A DNA stretch of 64,000 nt, from positions 1 to 64,000 of the forward strand of contig JAUCBJ010004591.1 of the NCBI GenBank assembly GCA_032718475.1. Direction: 5' to 3'. This document shows, one piece after another, positions 22,193 through 33,199 of this stretch. The DNA comes from Nemertoderma westbladi (taxonomy: Eukaryota; Xenacoelomorpha; Nemertodermatida; Nemertodermatidae). The notes beneath the pieces were generated by a model. It searched no databases. It was not told the DNA's origin and saw only the letters and a program-made list of their open reading frames with translations. Positions within the stretch are counted from its first letter, which is position 1; every line of letters begins with the position of its first letter. Both the position numbers and the translations under genes were made by a program.

Positions 22193-23000
22193 GTAGGAAT
22201 ATGTTTTACTGAACTACGGTTCGGTAGGACTAAAGTTATTTGAAAATTTTGTATTTTGAGGTAAAATTTGTATTTGATTAGCTAAGTGCTAATTTTTTGA
22301 AATAAAAATTTGATTTGAACCGCGTGTAAAATATTTTTGGAATTGAATACCGGTGTTTAAAAGGGTTTAAATACCATATTGTACCGGTACAAAATTTTCG
22401 TAAAGTAAAACCTAACTCTTTTGTTTTTTCAGGATTCAGAACTCATTTCTAGACTGTAACGGGAGCAAGACCGTGTTTAGCAAGTTTGGGAGATAGATAA
22501 CTCAACAACTTTGGTTGGGAAAATCGCGTTTCGTCCGCAACGCTGGAAACGGAAAGGTTCACGTTCGGTTTGTATCTGGGAATCTGTTTTTCTGGAGAAT
22601 TATTGGAGTGGGTGAGTTCGAAAAGTTGCATAAATAAGTTAGGCATTACCGTATTAGTTAAAATTATTGTGGGTTCCACTGTCTCAAGTATTTATGCATT
22701 CCGTATGATTTCTTTGTTCATTGCTGAATTAGTCCGTATTATTGTATTTAATTTACCTTTTGATAACGCATATCGTTATCCGATTTATTTGTTATAAAAT
22801 TGGCCGCTAGGCTAATTTTATTATATACTTATTCCGTGACATTTATTTGCTGTAAAATTGGCCGTTTAGGCTAATTTTATCCATCTGCTATAAAATCGGC
22901 CGGTAGGCTAATTTTATATGACTGTAATTAGTACCGTTTTATACAAATACGGTAAACTCGATACTTTGACACTCACTTTACTTGACTTACAACTACCGAA
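22193..23000 (+). other. Leader between 5' LTR and gag start
   Basis: 808 bp with no ORF of note. Immediately after the LTR there is no obvious 18-nt complement to a tRNA 3' end (no TGG-initial primer site), so the primer is unclear. The last 200 bases hold three similar stem-loops (next entry). Confidence 0.6.
22794..22917 (+). promoter_or_regulatory. Three tandem stem-loops before gag-pol
   Basis: Three imperfect copies (22794-22821, 22853-22879, 22890-22917) of a hairpin: stem TAAAATTGGCC / GGCTAATTTTA with a loop of about 4-5 bases. In the third copy the T of the stem is changed to C, but the outer pairing is kept. Repeated hairpins between the primer region and the gag start are where packaging or dimerisation signals lie in retroelements. 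That role is inference. Confidence 0.6.
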
Positions 23001-26000
23001 ATGAGTGACAAACAAGACTATACGAAGAATACACAAACCGACTATGACTCGTGTGACGGAGATAAGTCAGCAGCGGAAGAACAACAGGGGAAGACTCGCG
23101 AGCCTACCGAACCTACACCGTGTGCGTCACCAGTACATCCAACGGGAGTACCGGATGCCGTAGTACGAGGCGACGGCAGGACCGAGGACTTTCTAACTGT
23201 TCCGCAACCTAGATATAGGGAAACGGAAATGGTAAGTTCAGCAGGAAGCACAGAAAGTGTGGTTAGAAGCGTCGGTGGATACATGGCGCATATAACCAGG
23301 AGCATTGGAGAAGGCCAACGCATATTAGACGGGTTGACCGCTCCGATGTCTCGATTCGAGTTCTACACCCTCCAGGTTAGAGTACAGAGTAAAGTATATA
23401 AGTCCGTAGATAATCTAGTTGGCCTACAAGATCTAGCCAGACAGAGACAGGACATGGATACTCAACTTAGAATCCTCGAGAAACTAATGATCACTAGAGA
23501 GAAACTGATTCAGTTTAAGTCGACGATTAGACAGATACAACAGGAACAAGCGGACCAGTTGTTAGGTGAGTCAGTTTCGGACGAATTATTACAGCCCGAG
23601 GAAGAACAGGAACTGTACCGACTGGATGGACAATTAAAACACCTGACGGACCACTTACGCATGTGCGGCGAAGACGTCGGCGATTTGGAAACCGTGCCGG
23701 AATACACGAGGGAAACTTCATTCGCACAAATCGAATCAGCACCGGGAATACTAAATCAATCATTGGTAAGTATTCGTAGCGAAATCTGCGAGGGAAGTAT
23801 AGTTACGTCAGAAGTTGCTCGACAACAGCAACAGTTCTACAGACAGCAACACGAGATGGAAGAACAAGCTCAACTTCTAATGATACAAACAGCAGTAGAG
23901 GAAGAGAAAATACGTGTTGCGAATGTAGCGAGAATCTCTCATCTGCAGGAACAAGCCGAACTCGAAGCGGCCGAAATGGAAAGGTTAGAGTTGGACATTG
24001 CCCAACAAGCGGCAGCGGCCGAGTTAGCGCAACGAACGGCAACAGCCGAGTTAGAGCGACAAACGGCAGCGGCAGCGGCCGAGTTAGAGCGACAAACGGC
24101 TGCGGCAGAGTTAGAGCGACAAACGGCTGCGGCCGAGTTAGAGCGACAAACGGCTGCGGCAGAGTTAGAGCGACAAAGATTAGTTTCGGAAGCCAGAGTC
24201 GAGATGAAGACACGGCAAATAAAAGCCCAACAAGCGATACGACAAGCAGAGTTCGAGGCGCAACAACAACAAACGGAACAACGAGAAAAGGAAGTTAAAC
24301 TTCGTTTCGAACTTGAGAAAAGGGCGAGAGAATTAGCCGAAACCAAGGAAAATCTGGATCTTCTAGCCCGCGATCGATCGATGAGATCTCGTGACGGACA
24401 TGATTTGGACCAGTTAGAGGTAAGACATCGCCAAATTCAGGAACGGAAGAAGGAAGGAAGCGTAGGAGCACCCAGACGGGAACGACAATTAGTAAAAGAC
24501 GTGTGTCAACGATTCCCACAGGTAACTCATATGTTTGCACCGGTTACGACTAAGGAACCTGTTTCGATTGCGGGTAGTAGTGATATTTCTCCTATCCATG
24601 GTGCGACGGAACACAGGTTTGTTATTCCGGACGAGTTTATACCGCCAAGAGCAGCGTCGTCGCCTATTCCGAGAGTCAAGGTAAGTAACCCACCGATTAC
24701 AGATCGTAGTAGTTTATTAGTCGGACCTGCACTACTGACGACAAAACAGGTGAGTCCACCTTTGACACCTAAACCCGTTACGCACTACGATTACCCCATG
24801 ACATTTCGGCCTACAAGGCCTTTGGATTCAAACGCGGTCGTCCGACCACCGTTCAATCAGTTTACGTCACAATCTACGACTTCGAGGAAGACTTGTGAGC
24901 CTACCGAACAACGGAGAACAATGGATACGCGACCGGTTCAGTTTACGTCACAATCTACGACTTCGAGGAAGACTTGTGAGCCTACCGAACAACGGAGAAC
25001 AGTGGAGACGCGACCATTCAACCAATTTACATCGCAATCTACGACTTCGAGGAAGACTTGTGAGCCTACCGAACAACGGAGAACAGTGGAAACGCGACCA
25101 TTCAACCAGTTTACATCGCAATCTACGACTTCGAGGAAGACTTGTGAGCCTACCGAACAACGGAGACCAGTGGACGATGTTCCGAAACGAGCCGTTAGAA
25201 TTCGAACGACGCAACGGACGCGAGCACGTCGACCACCATATCCAGATGATAGTAGTACTTCGAGCGAATCGGATTACCCGAAACGCGAGGTATTTAGAAC
25301 AGGGGCGGCCGATGAATATAAACGCGAGCGTTCAGACAACTCCTTTGCAGACAATCCTCCACAGAATACACCAACACAGAAGGCGTTACAACCAACGAAC
25401 GCAATTAGTACACAACAGTTCGCCGACATTCTGCGACCAGTTGTCAACAAGTTGGCTCAGATCGAGGAGCGTCTGGAGGAAGTTCAAACCGATAGTTCGA
25501 GGAACACCGAATTCGAACACAATAGACACCCGAAGGCACCACAAAGACCGGTACCTTCAAACCCTACATCGTATCAGGGAAAAGCGCCAAGAAGGGAGAA
25601 CATCAACCAGGTTACCAACCAAGGACGCGAAACTCTGAACGTTGCTGAGGAGATAGCAAAATTCGCAGCCAGACAGGGATTGCCGGTACAACAACCACCG
25701 AAGTTCTCCGGTAGCTCAAAACACTGGCATACCTTCGTAGACTATATCGAATCCCAGATCGCCGTGTGCGCCTTTACATCACGGGAGAAGTTCAATTACC
25801 TGCTCCAAACGTTGTCAGGAGAACCTAAACGTTTGGCGGAGACTTTCGTCGGTGTACCGGACGCTTTCGAACTAGCGTACGATCGTTTGACTTCGATATA
25901 CGGAGGTACAGTGAGTATGGCCAGGTCAGTAATAGAGGAACTCTGTAAGGGAGGGGCTATCACTAAACCCGTCGACTTACTAAAACTAGCTGACGAGATC

Positions 26001-29000
26001 AAGAACGCTATCACTACCTTAAGATCAATTGGACAACTTGATTACGGGAATACCCCTACAGTCCTATTAAAGATAATAGGACGACTCCACCATCGACTTC
26101 GTCGGGAGTGGAGGAAGGTCGAATACCAGCGAGAGGAGCGAGGAGGATTCCTAAAATTAGAAGATGTGTACCTTTTAATATCCAGGGAGGCGGTAGTAGA
26201 AACTCGATCTAACTACACCGACCAGCACATCGTGGCGGAAGGGATCACACTGCCATCCTCCAACCGACAAAAACCCCAGACAACATCCACTAAGACGGCC
26301 ACTTACGCCACACCGACGGAATCACGACAATTCTCAGACGGTAATAGAGTATCTGCGCCCATTGGGACGAAACAGACGAGACAGCAACTCAGCACCGACT
26401 TCAACGGCTGCCAATACTGCGAACATCTAGGTAAGCGGTATATTGGTCACAAGTTACGAGGTTGTCGACAATTTCGCGAGTTGAACTCGGAAGAACGACG
26501 GCTGCAGATACGGCCACTGGACTCTTGTTGGCGGTGTACGCGACACGGACACGTCCGTAAGGATTGCCCAAATACCGACACTTGTCCATCCTGTGGACGC
26601 AACCACGACGGTCTGCTCCACACAGACAGCCACACGCCGACGAAACGCTTCGCCAGGGAACACCCGGAAGCAGCAGCGAGATGTGATGCGGCCTACCGAA
26701 AACGAGAATCGAAAACGACTCCAACCTTCGTGACCCATATTGAGGATTGCTTCTCAGAACAATCCGGATCGTCGGACGAAGAATCAGAAGACGACGATGT
26801 ATATTCCAATGGAGACGAACAACCGTCGATCGCGCTCCTAACCACTGACCAACTGAAGGGATTCAGTGTAATCCCGATTAAGATCACTGGCACAAAGGGG
26901 AGTAAGAGGATTTACGCGATTCTAGACTCAGCCTCATCTCACAGTTACGTGGATGAAAAGATAGCTGACGTCGTAACGGATCTCAGACAAGGTAAACACG
27001 TCAGTTATACAGTAAGTAGTATGCACGGACAGCGTGCAATACCAGTGACACGAGTTAAGTTGGACTTAGACTCTCTTCTTCCAAAATCGCAACACAGCGA
27101 GAGGGAGAGGTCTTTGTTGCCCTTTAGAGATCTAACCTTTGCGGCCACGAAGGACTTTAGTAACCTACTAGGTCCAGTGCCGGAACAATCTCTGGAGGAC
27201 CGTAAGTATTTCAGACACCTTGGTGTACCCGAATGTCCTGTCAATTATAGATCGGTAGCAATGCTGATCGGGACGGACCAATTCAACCTACATCAGGTGT
27301 GGGAAACCAGACCATCGGCAGTTGTAGCGGGAAACGCATACGCCTGCAGAACGCCGATAGGGTGGTATACTCGAGCGCCTGTGCGCACACTAGACGTAAG
27401 TGACGAGGAAGACGATGTTCAGAGTACATGTAGTTTATTAACTACAAATTCAATTCATTCCTTTTCACACGACGTGAACCATACTACACTACAGTCGACA
27501 AAACATGACAGACGGGTAACTAGTATGATAAGTCACAAGGAGCAGCTAACCCACAAGGTGAGTTTAGGACTTGGGGGGAAGACGAGTCAGCTAGAGATTC
27601 CATCGACGACAGATGATAGGCTTGCGAGTCTACCTACCCCAATAACCTCAACAGTGCCCGTCGATATCGATGATGACGCGTTGAGAAATCATCAGTTGGA
27701 ACAAGCCGCCTTGAACAAAGAATTAACGGAGAAGACTATCAGGTGGTTAGAACAAGATACAGCTGAACCTGGTAGCTACGAACCTTGCATGTCGGAACAG
27801 GAGAAACAATCTCTAAAGATCATGGAAGATACTATCCGACAGACGGAGGACGGACATTACGAGGTGGGTATGTTATGGCGTAGCCAAAGTCCTAAACTTA
27901 TAAATAACTACCCACTGGCTTTAAGACGTCTACACTCAATACGACAACGTCTATTAAAGGACGAGAAAGCCCATCTGCAGTACAACACTCAGATGGAGAC
28001 GTATTTGACGAAGGGATACGCTATCCGAATGACTAACCCGGAGCGAGTGACCGACCAGACATACTACCTGCCACATCACTATGTGAGACATCCCGACAAA
28101 CCAGATAAAGTACGCGTAGTCAATGATTGTGCGGCTCTATTTGAGGGAATGTCCCTCAATAGTGAGTTGATGGATGGACCGAACATGAATAATTATCTTA
28201 TGGGGGTGATTATGCGCTTCCGTCAGCGCCAAGTAGCCTTTACTTGTGACGTTGAAGCGATGTTTCACCAAGTAAAAGCGTTAGAGCGAGACAGAGACAG
28301 TTTGCGGTTTCTCTGGTATCCGGAAGGGGACTTAAGTCTACCACCAGCGACTTACCAAATGCAAGTTCGCGTTTTCGGTGCCAGAGACAGCCCAAATTGT
28401 ACGATGTACGCCTTGAAGCAAGCCGCTAGAGATCAGAAACATCTGTATGACCCAGAGATAATTAGAATTGTAGAACGTGACTTTTACGTTGATGACGGAT
28501 TACAGAGTTGCGACACAGTAGAACGTGCTACAACAGTAGCACATCAATTACGGGACTGCTTGGCGGGCGGAGGTTTTAACCTCACCAAATTCGCCTCAAA
28601 CAGTGCCGAATTAGTTGACTCATTCGGAACTACTGAGCGTGGAGGTGGTGACATAGACCTAGAGTTCGAACCACTACCGACGACTAAGGTGTTGGGGCTC
28701 TTTTGGGACCCAAACACAGACAACTTTCGAGTGAAGGTGAGACTGGACAGTCAAGGAAACACACTGACCAAGAGATCATGCTTGTCAAAATTGAGCCGAT
28801 TGTTCGATCCGTTAGGATTCATCAGTCCAGTGATACTGCAAGCCCGCATTTATATGCGCAGTATATGGAAAGATGGACTAACATGGGACGAGCCGATCTC
28901 ATCAGACCAAGTGGACTTATGGAAGACCTGGGAGGCGGAATTATCTTCACTAGAGGATTATTTCATACCCAGGGTTTACTTTCCATTACAGAGTACATTT

Positions 29001-31853
29001 CCTGACAACTTGGAACTACACTGTTTTTCTGATGCCAGTGACAACGGTTTTGGTGTGGCAGCGTATTTGCGCAGACAAGTAGAATCGGACGAGTTCGATG
29101 TTTCGCTCATTACTTCTAAGGCTAAGACCATGCCTACTAAGTATATGACGACACCACGAGCCGAGCTACAAGCCGCGACCCTGTCAACCACCATCGTGAA
29201 CCTCATACAGACAGAACTACAGTCGAGTTTACAGATATTTTATTGGACTGACGCGACGTTGGTTTTATTTTACATAAACAACGACACACTCGAATTCAAG
29301 ACATTCGTAGCTAACCGTCGCGCGGAAATTCTAGACCGTTCAATAAAAGAGGATTGGCGACATTGTCCCGGACCACAAAACCCAGCTGATATTGCGTCGC
29401 GAGGAATGATGCCTGAGGAATTCTGTAAACCGGAGAACAAAGAGTTTTGGCAACACGGACCCCAGTTCTTGCAGAAATCGACACAAGATTGGCCTCCGTT
29501 ATACGACAACAAGTCCAACACCATTCCTAAGGACGCCGAAATCAAGAAACCAAAAAAGGGGAAGACAAAGAAAAGGACTACGGCGGCAAAACTCAAGAAA
29601 AAACCGAAGGCGAAATGGAAAGATATAACTTCAAAGGTCAAGAGAGGAAGACTTGCGAGCCTTTCTACACCAGACATATCGCCAGACGGTCAACCAGACA
29701 CGTTACTAGACGGTCAACCAGACATTTTGCCAGACATGTCACAAAATGTTCTACCAGACGCTAGTAACACACTGACAAACAGTAAAGCCGCAGTTTCTCT
29801 ATTGGAGCGGCCTTCTATTGACAAACAACCAGATACGTTACCAGACGTATCGCCAGACACATTACTAGACAGTCGACTAGACACTAGTAACGTACTGACA
29901 AACAGTGAAGCCGCAGTTTCCCTATTGGAGCGGCCTTGTATTAACAAACTACCAATTTTGACACACTTGAGCAACCATAAGCACGGTGAAACCTCATGTA
30001 TTACAGATGTGGGTAGTACCTACGCTAATGTAAATACAGGTGTTACTTTGCGCTCAAGAGACATACCGAACTTGCAACCTATGGTGAAACCTGGGATTAA
30101 TATCGGCAGAAAAATAAGTTTACCGAAACCCACTGATCCCATAGAGTTCAAACCACCATTAACGATCGACTTACAAAGTACCGACAATCAAGGTAAGAAG
30201 ACAAAGAAGGACAAATTACTTGTAGACCCGGACGGATCAACAGTCAACAAGGGAATACTTACCGGCGGACCCGTGGGCCCTTCTAGTAATTCAAAACCTT
30301 CCAAAATCTCCATTGACTTACCTGATGACGTCACAAATACTTACGTCGACCGTATTGTAAACTTAACAGACTCTTGGACAAACGCTTGCCGAAAATTAGC
30401 GTGGATTGTACGTTTTGTACAATACGTTAAAGGCAAACGTGACTTTACACGTCGACTTACATTGGCTGAGATTGACAGGTGTGAGATTAAATTAATTCGC
30501 CATTACCAACTGCGATATTTCGCGCGCGAATTCACATCTATACATCAAGGCCTACCAATCAAGTCGTCACCGATACTGAGTTGGAGTCCGATTATTTATA
30601 ATGGCTTAATTTGTCATAAATCTCGGCTTCAAAACATTGACTTTAACACAAACTTTAGGTACCCAATAATAATACCGCAACACCACGAACTACAACGTGC
30701 AATGATACTGGACGCACATTTACATCTGAAACACGCTGGAAGACACCACTGTCTTTCCTACTTACGTACTAGATTTGTATTAATTAGACCCAGTAAAGCG
30801 TTAAGTTCAGTGACACGTACGTGTATTATTTGTAAAAAGGTACATTCTAGAATAGGTACCCAAGAAATGAGTGAACTACCACAAGCACGACTTCAAGCAT
30901 TCAGACCACCTTTTACAGAGACTGGAATTGATTGCTTTGGTCCCATACATACGAAACGTGGACGTATACTAGTAAAACGCTGGGGACTGATTTTCACATG
31001 TATGTCCAGTAGGGCAGTTCACATTGAACGTGTGATGGATCTTTCCACCAACGCGTTTATACTAGCACTGCGGCGATTTATCGCTAGACGCGGACTAGTA
31101 AAATGCTTGTACTCAGACCAAGGGACAAACTTCGTTGGTGCTCGGAATGAGATTGCTAGAGCCTTTAAGAAATTAGATCATGATCAAATCTCGAACGAAC
31201 TGCAACCTCACAAGATTGTTTGGAAGTTCAATCCTCCAGATAGTCCTTGGAGAGGCGGAGTCTGGGAGAGACTGATTAGATCTATAAAGACAGCAATGGC
31301 AAAGGTCATTCCAGTAAACCACATATTAACAGACGACCAACTGACAACATTGTTTGTTGAAATCGAGGCAATACTAAATACTAGACCAATAGTATTAGTA
31401 CCCGATGACAAACAATCCCAGTTTGCTTTAACACCGGCACACCTGCTTATGCAGGCACCGACGACATTAACGCCGATTTCTATTCCAATAGAAAGCGACA
31501 GTTACGGTAGAAAAGCGTGGAAAATCACGCAACTACTGGCTAACAAATTCTGGGAAATATGGCAAAACCATTATTTGCCCTCTATTTCTGCCAGAACAAA
31601 CTGGTACAATAACACCCGCGCATTAAAGCCGGGAGATCACGTGCTGTTGGCAGAAGTGAATCTAAAAAGACGCTTCTGGATAACAGGTGTCATTTTAGCC
31701 ACACATCCATCTATGGATGGAGTGACAAGAACTGTGACGGTACGGACAATTGACGGTCGTACAGTAGACAGACCGACTCAACGTCTCGTACTTCTTGAAG
31801 AGACTCGTAACGAGTCTGGAGACTACAAATCTCCACCTAATACTAGTAAATAA
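23001..31853 (+). CDS. BEL/Pao gag-pol polyprotein, intact, 2950 aa
   Basis: One uninterrupted frame from an ATG in CGAAATGAG. Residues about 90-480 are a coiled-coil Gag rich in Glu/Gln, with tandem AAELERQTA repeats (about 340-395). Residues about 620-725 contain four near-identical units with FTSQSTTSRKTCEPTEQRR. A Gag core follows (about 900-1090), then CCHC-type knuckles (CQYC at 1136, CWRCTRHGHVRKDC at 1175, CPSCGRNHDGLLH). The aspartic protease motif ILDSASSHSYVD is near 1306. Reverse transcriptase has FTCDVEAMFHQV (1747) and the catalytic FYVDDG (1828). RNase H has CFSDAS (about 2008), RAELQAAT and WTDAT. Integrase has an HHCC finger (HAGRHH...CIICKK, about 2576-2615) and a D,D,E core: TGIDCFGP (2641), YSDQGTNF (2705) and WRGGVWERLIRSIK. 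YVDDG and the domain order (PR-RT-RH-IN) identify BEL/Pao. A Lys-rich, repeat-containing insert (about 2180-2450) separates RNase H from integrase and is unusual. The frame is intact and the LTRs near identical, so it inserted recently. Confidence 0.95.
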   Translation: MSDKQDYTKNTQTDYDSCDGDKSAAEEQQGKTREPTEPTPCASPVHPTGVPDAVVRGDGRTEDFLTVPQPRYRETEMVSSAGSTESVVRSVGGYMAHITRSIGEGQRILDGLTAPMSRFEFYTLQVRVQSKVYKSVDNLVGLQDLARQRQDMDTQLRILEKLMITREKLIQFKSTIRQIQQEQADQLLGESVSDELLQPEEEQELYRLDGQLKHLTDHLRMCGEDVGDLETVPEYTRETSFAQIESAPGILNQSLVSIRSEICEGSIVTSEVARQQQQFYRQQHEMEEQAQLLMIQTAVEEEKIRVANVARISHLQEQAELEAAEMERLELDIAQQAAAAELAQRTATAELERQTAAAAAELERQTAAAELERQTAAAELERQTAAAELERQRLVSEARVEMKTRQIKAQQAIRQAEFEAQQQQTEQREKEVKLRFELEKRARELAETKENLDLLARDRSMRSRDGHDLDQLEVRHRQIQERKKEGSVGAPRRERQLVKDVCQRFPQVTHMFAPVTTKEPVSIAGSSDISPIHGATEHRFVIPDEFIPPRAASSPIPRVKVSNPPITDRSSLLVGPALLTTKQVSPPLTPKPVTHYDYPMTFRPTRPLDSNAVVRPPFNQFTSQSTTSRKTCEPTEQRRTMDTRPVQFTSQSTTSRKTCEPTEQRRTVETRPFNQFTSQSTTSRKTCEPTEQRRTVETRPFNQFTSQSTTSRKTCEPTEQRRPVDDVPKRAVRIRTTQRTRARRPPYPDDSSTSSESDYPKREVFRTGAADEYKRERSDNSFADNPPQNTPTQKALQPTNAISTQQFADILRPVVNKLAQIEERLEEVQTDSSRNTEFEHNRHPKAPQRPVPSNPTSYQGKAPRRENINQVTNQGRETLNVAEEIAKFAARQGLPVQQPPKFSGSSKHWHTFVDYIESQIAVCAFTSREKFNYLLQTLSGEPKRLAETFVGVPDAFELAYDRLTSIYGGTVSMARSVIEELCKGGAITKPVDLLKLADEIKNAITTLRSIGQLDYGNTPTVLLKIIGRLHHRLRREWRKVEYQREERGGFLKLEDVYLLISREAVVETRSNYTDQHIVAEGITLPSSNRQKPQTTSTKTATYATPTESRQFSDGNRVSAPIGTKQTRQQLSTDFNGCQYCEHLGKRYIGHKLRGCRQFRELNSEERRLQIRPLDSCWRCTRHGHVRKDCPNTDTCPSCGRNHDGLLHTDSHTPTKRFAREHPEAAARCDAAYRKRESKTTPTFVTHIEDCFSEQSGSSDEESEDDDVYSNGDEQPSIALLTTDQLKGFSVIPIKITGTKGSKRIYAILDSASSHSYVDEKIADVVTDLRQGKHVSYTVSSMHGQRAIPVTRVKLDLDSLLPKSQHSERERSLLPFRDLTFAATKDFSNLLGPVPEQSLEDRKYFRHLGVPECPVNYRSVAMLIGTDQFNLHQVWETRPSAVVAGNAYACRTPIGWYTRAPVRTLDVSDEEDDVQSTCSLLTTNSIHSFSHDVNHTTLQSTKHDRRVTSMISHKEQLTHKVSLGLGGKTSQLEIPSTTDDRLASLPTPITSTVPVDIDDDALRNHQLEQAALNKELTEKTIRWLEQDTAEPGSYEPCMSEQEKQSLKIMEDTIRQTEDGHYEVGMLWRSQSPKLINNYPLALRRLHSIRQRLLKDEKAHLQYNTQMETYLTKGYAIRMTNPERVTDQTYYLPHHYVRHPDKPDKVRVVNDCAALFEGMSLNSELMDGPNMNNYLMGVIMRFRQRQVAFTCDVEAMFHQVKALERDRDSLRFLWYPEGDLSLPPATYQMQVRVFGARDSPNCTMYALKQAARDQKHLYDPEIIRIVERDFYVDDGLQSCDTVERATTVAHQLRDCLAGGGFNLTKFASNSAELVDSFGTTERGGGDIDLEFEPLPTTKVLGLFWDPNTDNFRVKVRLDSQGNTLTKRSCLSKLSRLFDPLGFISPVILQARIYMRSIWKDGLTWDEPISSDQVDLWKTWEAELSSLEDYFIPRVYFPLQSTFPDNLELHCFSDASDNGFGVAAYLRRQVESDEFDVSLITSKAKTMPTKYMTTPRAELQAATLSTTIVNLIQTELQSSLQIFYWTDATLVLFYINNDTLEFKTFVANRRAEILDRSIKEDWRHCPGPQNPADIASRGMMPEEFCKPENKEFWQHGPQFLQKSTQDWPPLYDNKSNTIPKDAEIKKPKKGKTKKRTTAAKLKKKPKAKWKDITSKVKRGRLASLSTPDISPDGQPDTLLDGQPDILPDMSQNVLPDASNTLTNSKAAVSLLERPSIDKQPDTLPDVSPDTLLDSRLDTSNVLTNSEAAVSLLERPCINKLPILTHLSNHKHGETSCITDVGSTYANVNTGVTLRSRDIPNLQPMVKPGINIGRKISLPKPTDPIEFKPPLTIDLQSTDNQGKKTKKDKLLVDPDGSTVNKGILTGGPVGPSSNSKPSKISIDLPDDVTNTYVDRIVNLTDSWTNACRKLAWIVRFVQYVKGKRDFTRRLTLAEIDRCEIKLIRHYQLRYFAREFTSIHQGLPIKSSPILSWSPIIYNGLICHKSRLQNIDFNTNFRYPIIIPQHHELQRAMILDAHLHLKHAGRHHCLSYLRTRFVLIRPSKALSSVTRTCIICKKVHSRIGTQEMSELPQARLQAFRPPFTETGIDCFGPIHTKRGRILVKRWGLIFTCMSSRAVHIERVMDLSTNAFILALRRFIARRGLVKCLYSDQGTNFVGARNEIARAFKKLDHDQISNELQPHKIVWKFNPPDSPWRGGVWERLIRSIKTAMAKVIPVNHILTDDQLTTLFVEIEAILNTRPIVLVPDDKQSQFALTPAHLLMQAPTTLTPISIPIESDSYGRKAWKITQLLANKFWEIWQNHYLPSISARTNWYNNTRALKPGDHVLLAEVNLKRRFWITGVILATHPSMDGVTRTVTVRTIDGRTVDRPTQRLVLLEETRNESGDYKSPPNTSK

Positions 31854-32512
31854 TTAGGAGTTTACAAATAGATTTCCACGTACCTGTACACCGTAGTAAG
31901 GACAGCGGTAGAATTCCATTGTCTTTATATGTGAACATTGAGGGTGGTACCCTTATGTGTCACATAGGAGCGGGATTTGTAGGTATAAGAAATGGAATTC
32001 TACTTGGAACTCACAATATTGAGACATTTTCGAAATTTTAGACAATCCATTTGGATTTGAAAATTTTTAAAATTTTCTCCAGTGAATAGATTTCAGGGTA
32101 CAGTCGGGTGGAACTTAAAATTAGAGAAACAAGAGAGGAAGACTTGCGAGCCTTTCTTAAAAATTTTAATTAAATTTTACACGGTCTTGTTTCAATAAGT
32201 TACGTCAAAATAGACTCCCCTATATTTATTACTAATTCTTGACTGCTTATTTTCTGATAATAGTTTGGGATCAAAAAGTGAGTATTTTAGACTCACGGCC
32301 AGTTTAGCCCAAATTCGTTTTTACTTCGGCAAAAAATTTTAGATAAGAAGCAGCGTGTCATTAAAGAAACCCTAGATCTTAGGCTATGGGTAGGAGGTTA
32401 GAGCGTTGTCGAAGCCCAAAAGGCAGACGAAACTCTCACGTCTCCTCACAACTAACTACAAACTCTGTTGTATTCCCTCTAGTAGTAATGATTATGTAAC
32501 TACACCTTAATT
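31854..32512 (+). other. Spacer between pol and the downstream ORFs
   Basis: 659 bp, non-coding. It includes one copy of the element-wide 17-nt motif at 32137-32153, within 28 bases identical to 29639-29666 of pol. It could hold the acceptor or promoter of a subgenomic transcript for the two ORFs that follow; no specific site is recognised. Confidence 0.5.
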
Positions 32513-33199
32513 ATGGAGAAAGGGATACAAGGAGAGCCGAGATGGGGATATGATATCCAAGAGGAGGCAGCAGCGCCATTCGAAAGATTTGGAGCCAAGG
32601 ATTACACTATATTTGGTATAAAAGAATTATCGGAAAGTACAGCGAAACTCGCGAGAACTAAATATGACTCGAATGTATTAAAGAGAAGGCAAAACGCATT
32701 AAACGAAAGAATCGAAAGTTTGCGCCAAACCTTCAACGAACTTTACCCGTACGATGCTTTGTGTGATACGGGAGACATTAGCGAAGACCCCGATACTGAA
32801 ATTAGTCGTTTGTATCATACCATGCAATACCTAAAGGCGCACGAACCTATGCCCGCGGTACGCGATGAATTCGATGGAATGCATCTTTACAGACGAACCC
32901 GAGGGGACGATAGAGAAACCAAGGAAGCATTTTCAGTTTATAAACTTTATTATCAATGCGGTTCTTGTATGCGCGAACAACGAAATGCGATTCCGATGCG
33001 TTTGAATAAGGAAAATCCCGAACCGATATTGGCGAGGTGTTCGAATCATCAACAACTACGCTACCAGGAAGGAGGGTATCCTTTATCGAATCCATATCAT
33101 TCATTTGCTATGACCGGACCAAAGGCGGGAGAAACTGTCATTTACCCACCTAAGGTTGTTGAACCCGATGTATTTGAACTTACGCTGGACATCATATGA
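32513..33199 (+). CDS. BEL/Pao downstream ORF 2, unrecognised protein (228 aa)
   Basis: It starts with ATG in TTATGGAG and ends with TGA at 33197-33199. The protein is charged, without signal peptide or membrane segment, so it is not an envelope protein although it occupies the usual env position. A helical, basic middle (residues about 45-75: KRRQNALNERIESLRQTF) may be a coiled coil. YYQCGSCMREQ and ILARCSNHQ form a CxxC...CxxH pattern that could bind zinc. I recognise no family. The stop overlaps the start of the next ORF in the sequence ATGA. This is compatible with termination-coupled reinitiation, but also with a one-base change separating a former single ORF (the next ORF is in the -1 frame). 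Confidence 0.75.
   Translation: MEKGIQGEPRWGYDIQEEAAAPFERFGAKDYTIFGIKELSESTAKLARTKYDSNVLKRRQNALNERIESLRQTFNELYPYDALCDTGDISEDPDTEISRLYHTMQYLKAHEPMPAVRDEFDGMHLYRRTRGDDRETKEAFSVYKLYYQCGSCMREQRNAIPMRLNKENPEPILARCSNHQQLRYQEGGYPLSNPYHSFAMTGPKAGETVIYPPKVVEPDVFELTLDII

Noticed and set aside
23042-31411. Many antisense or shifted frames inside the gag-pol region
   Set aside because: They are shadows of the real 2950-codon frame and encode no recognisable domain.
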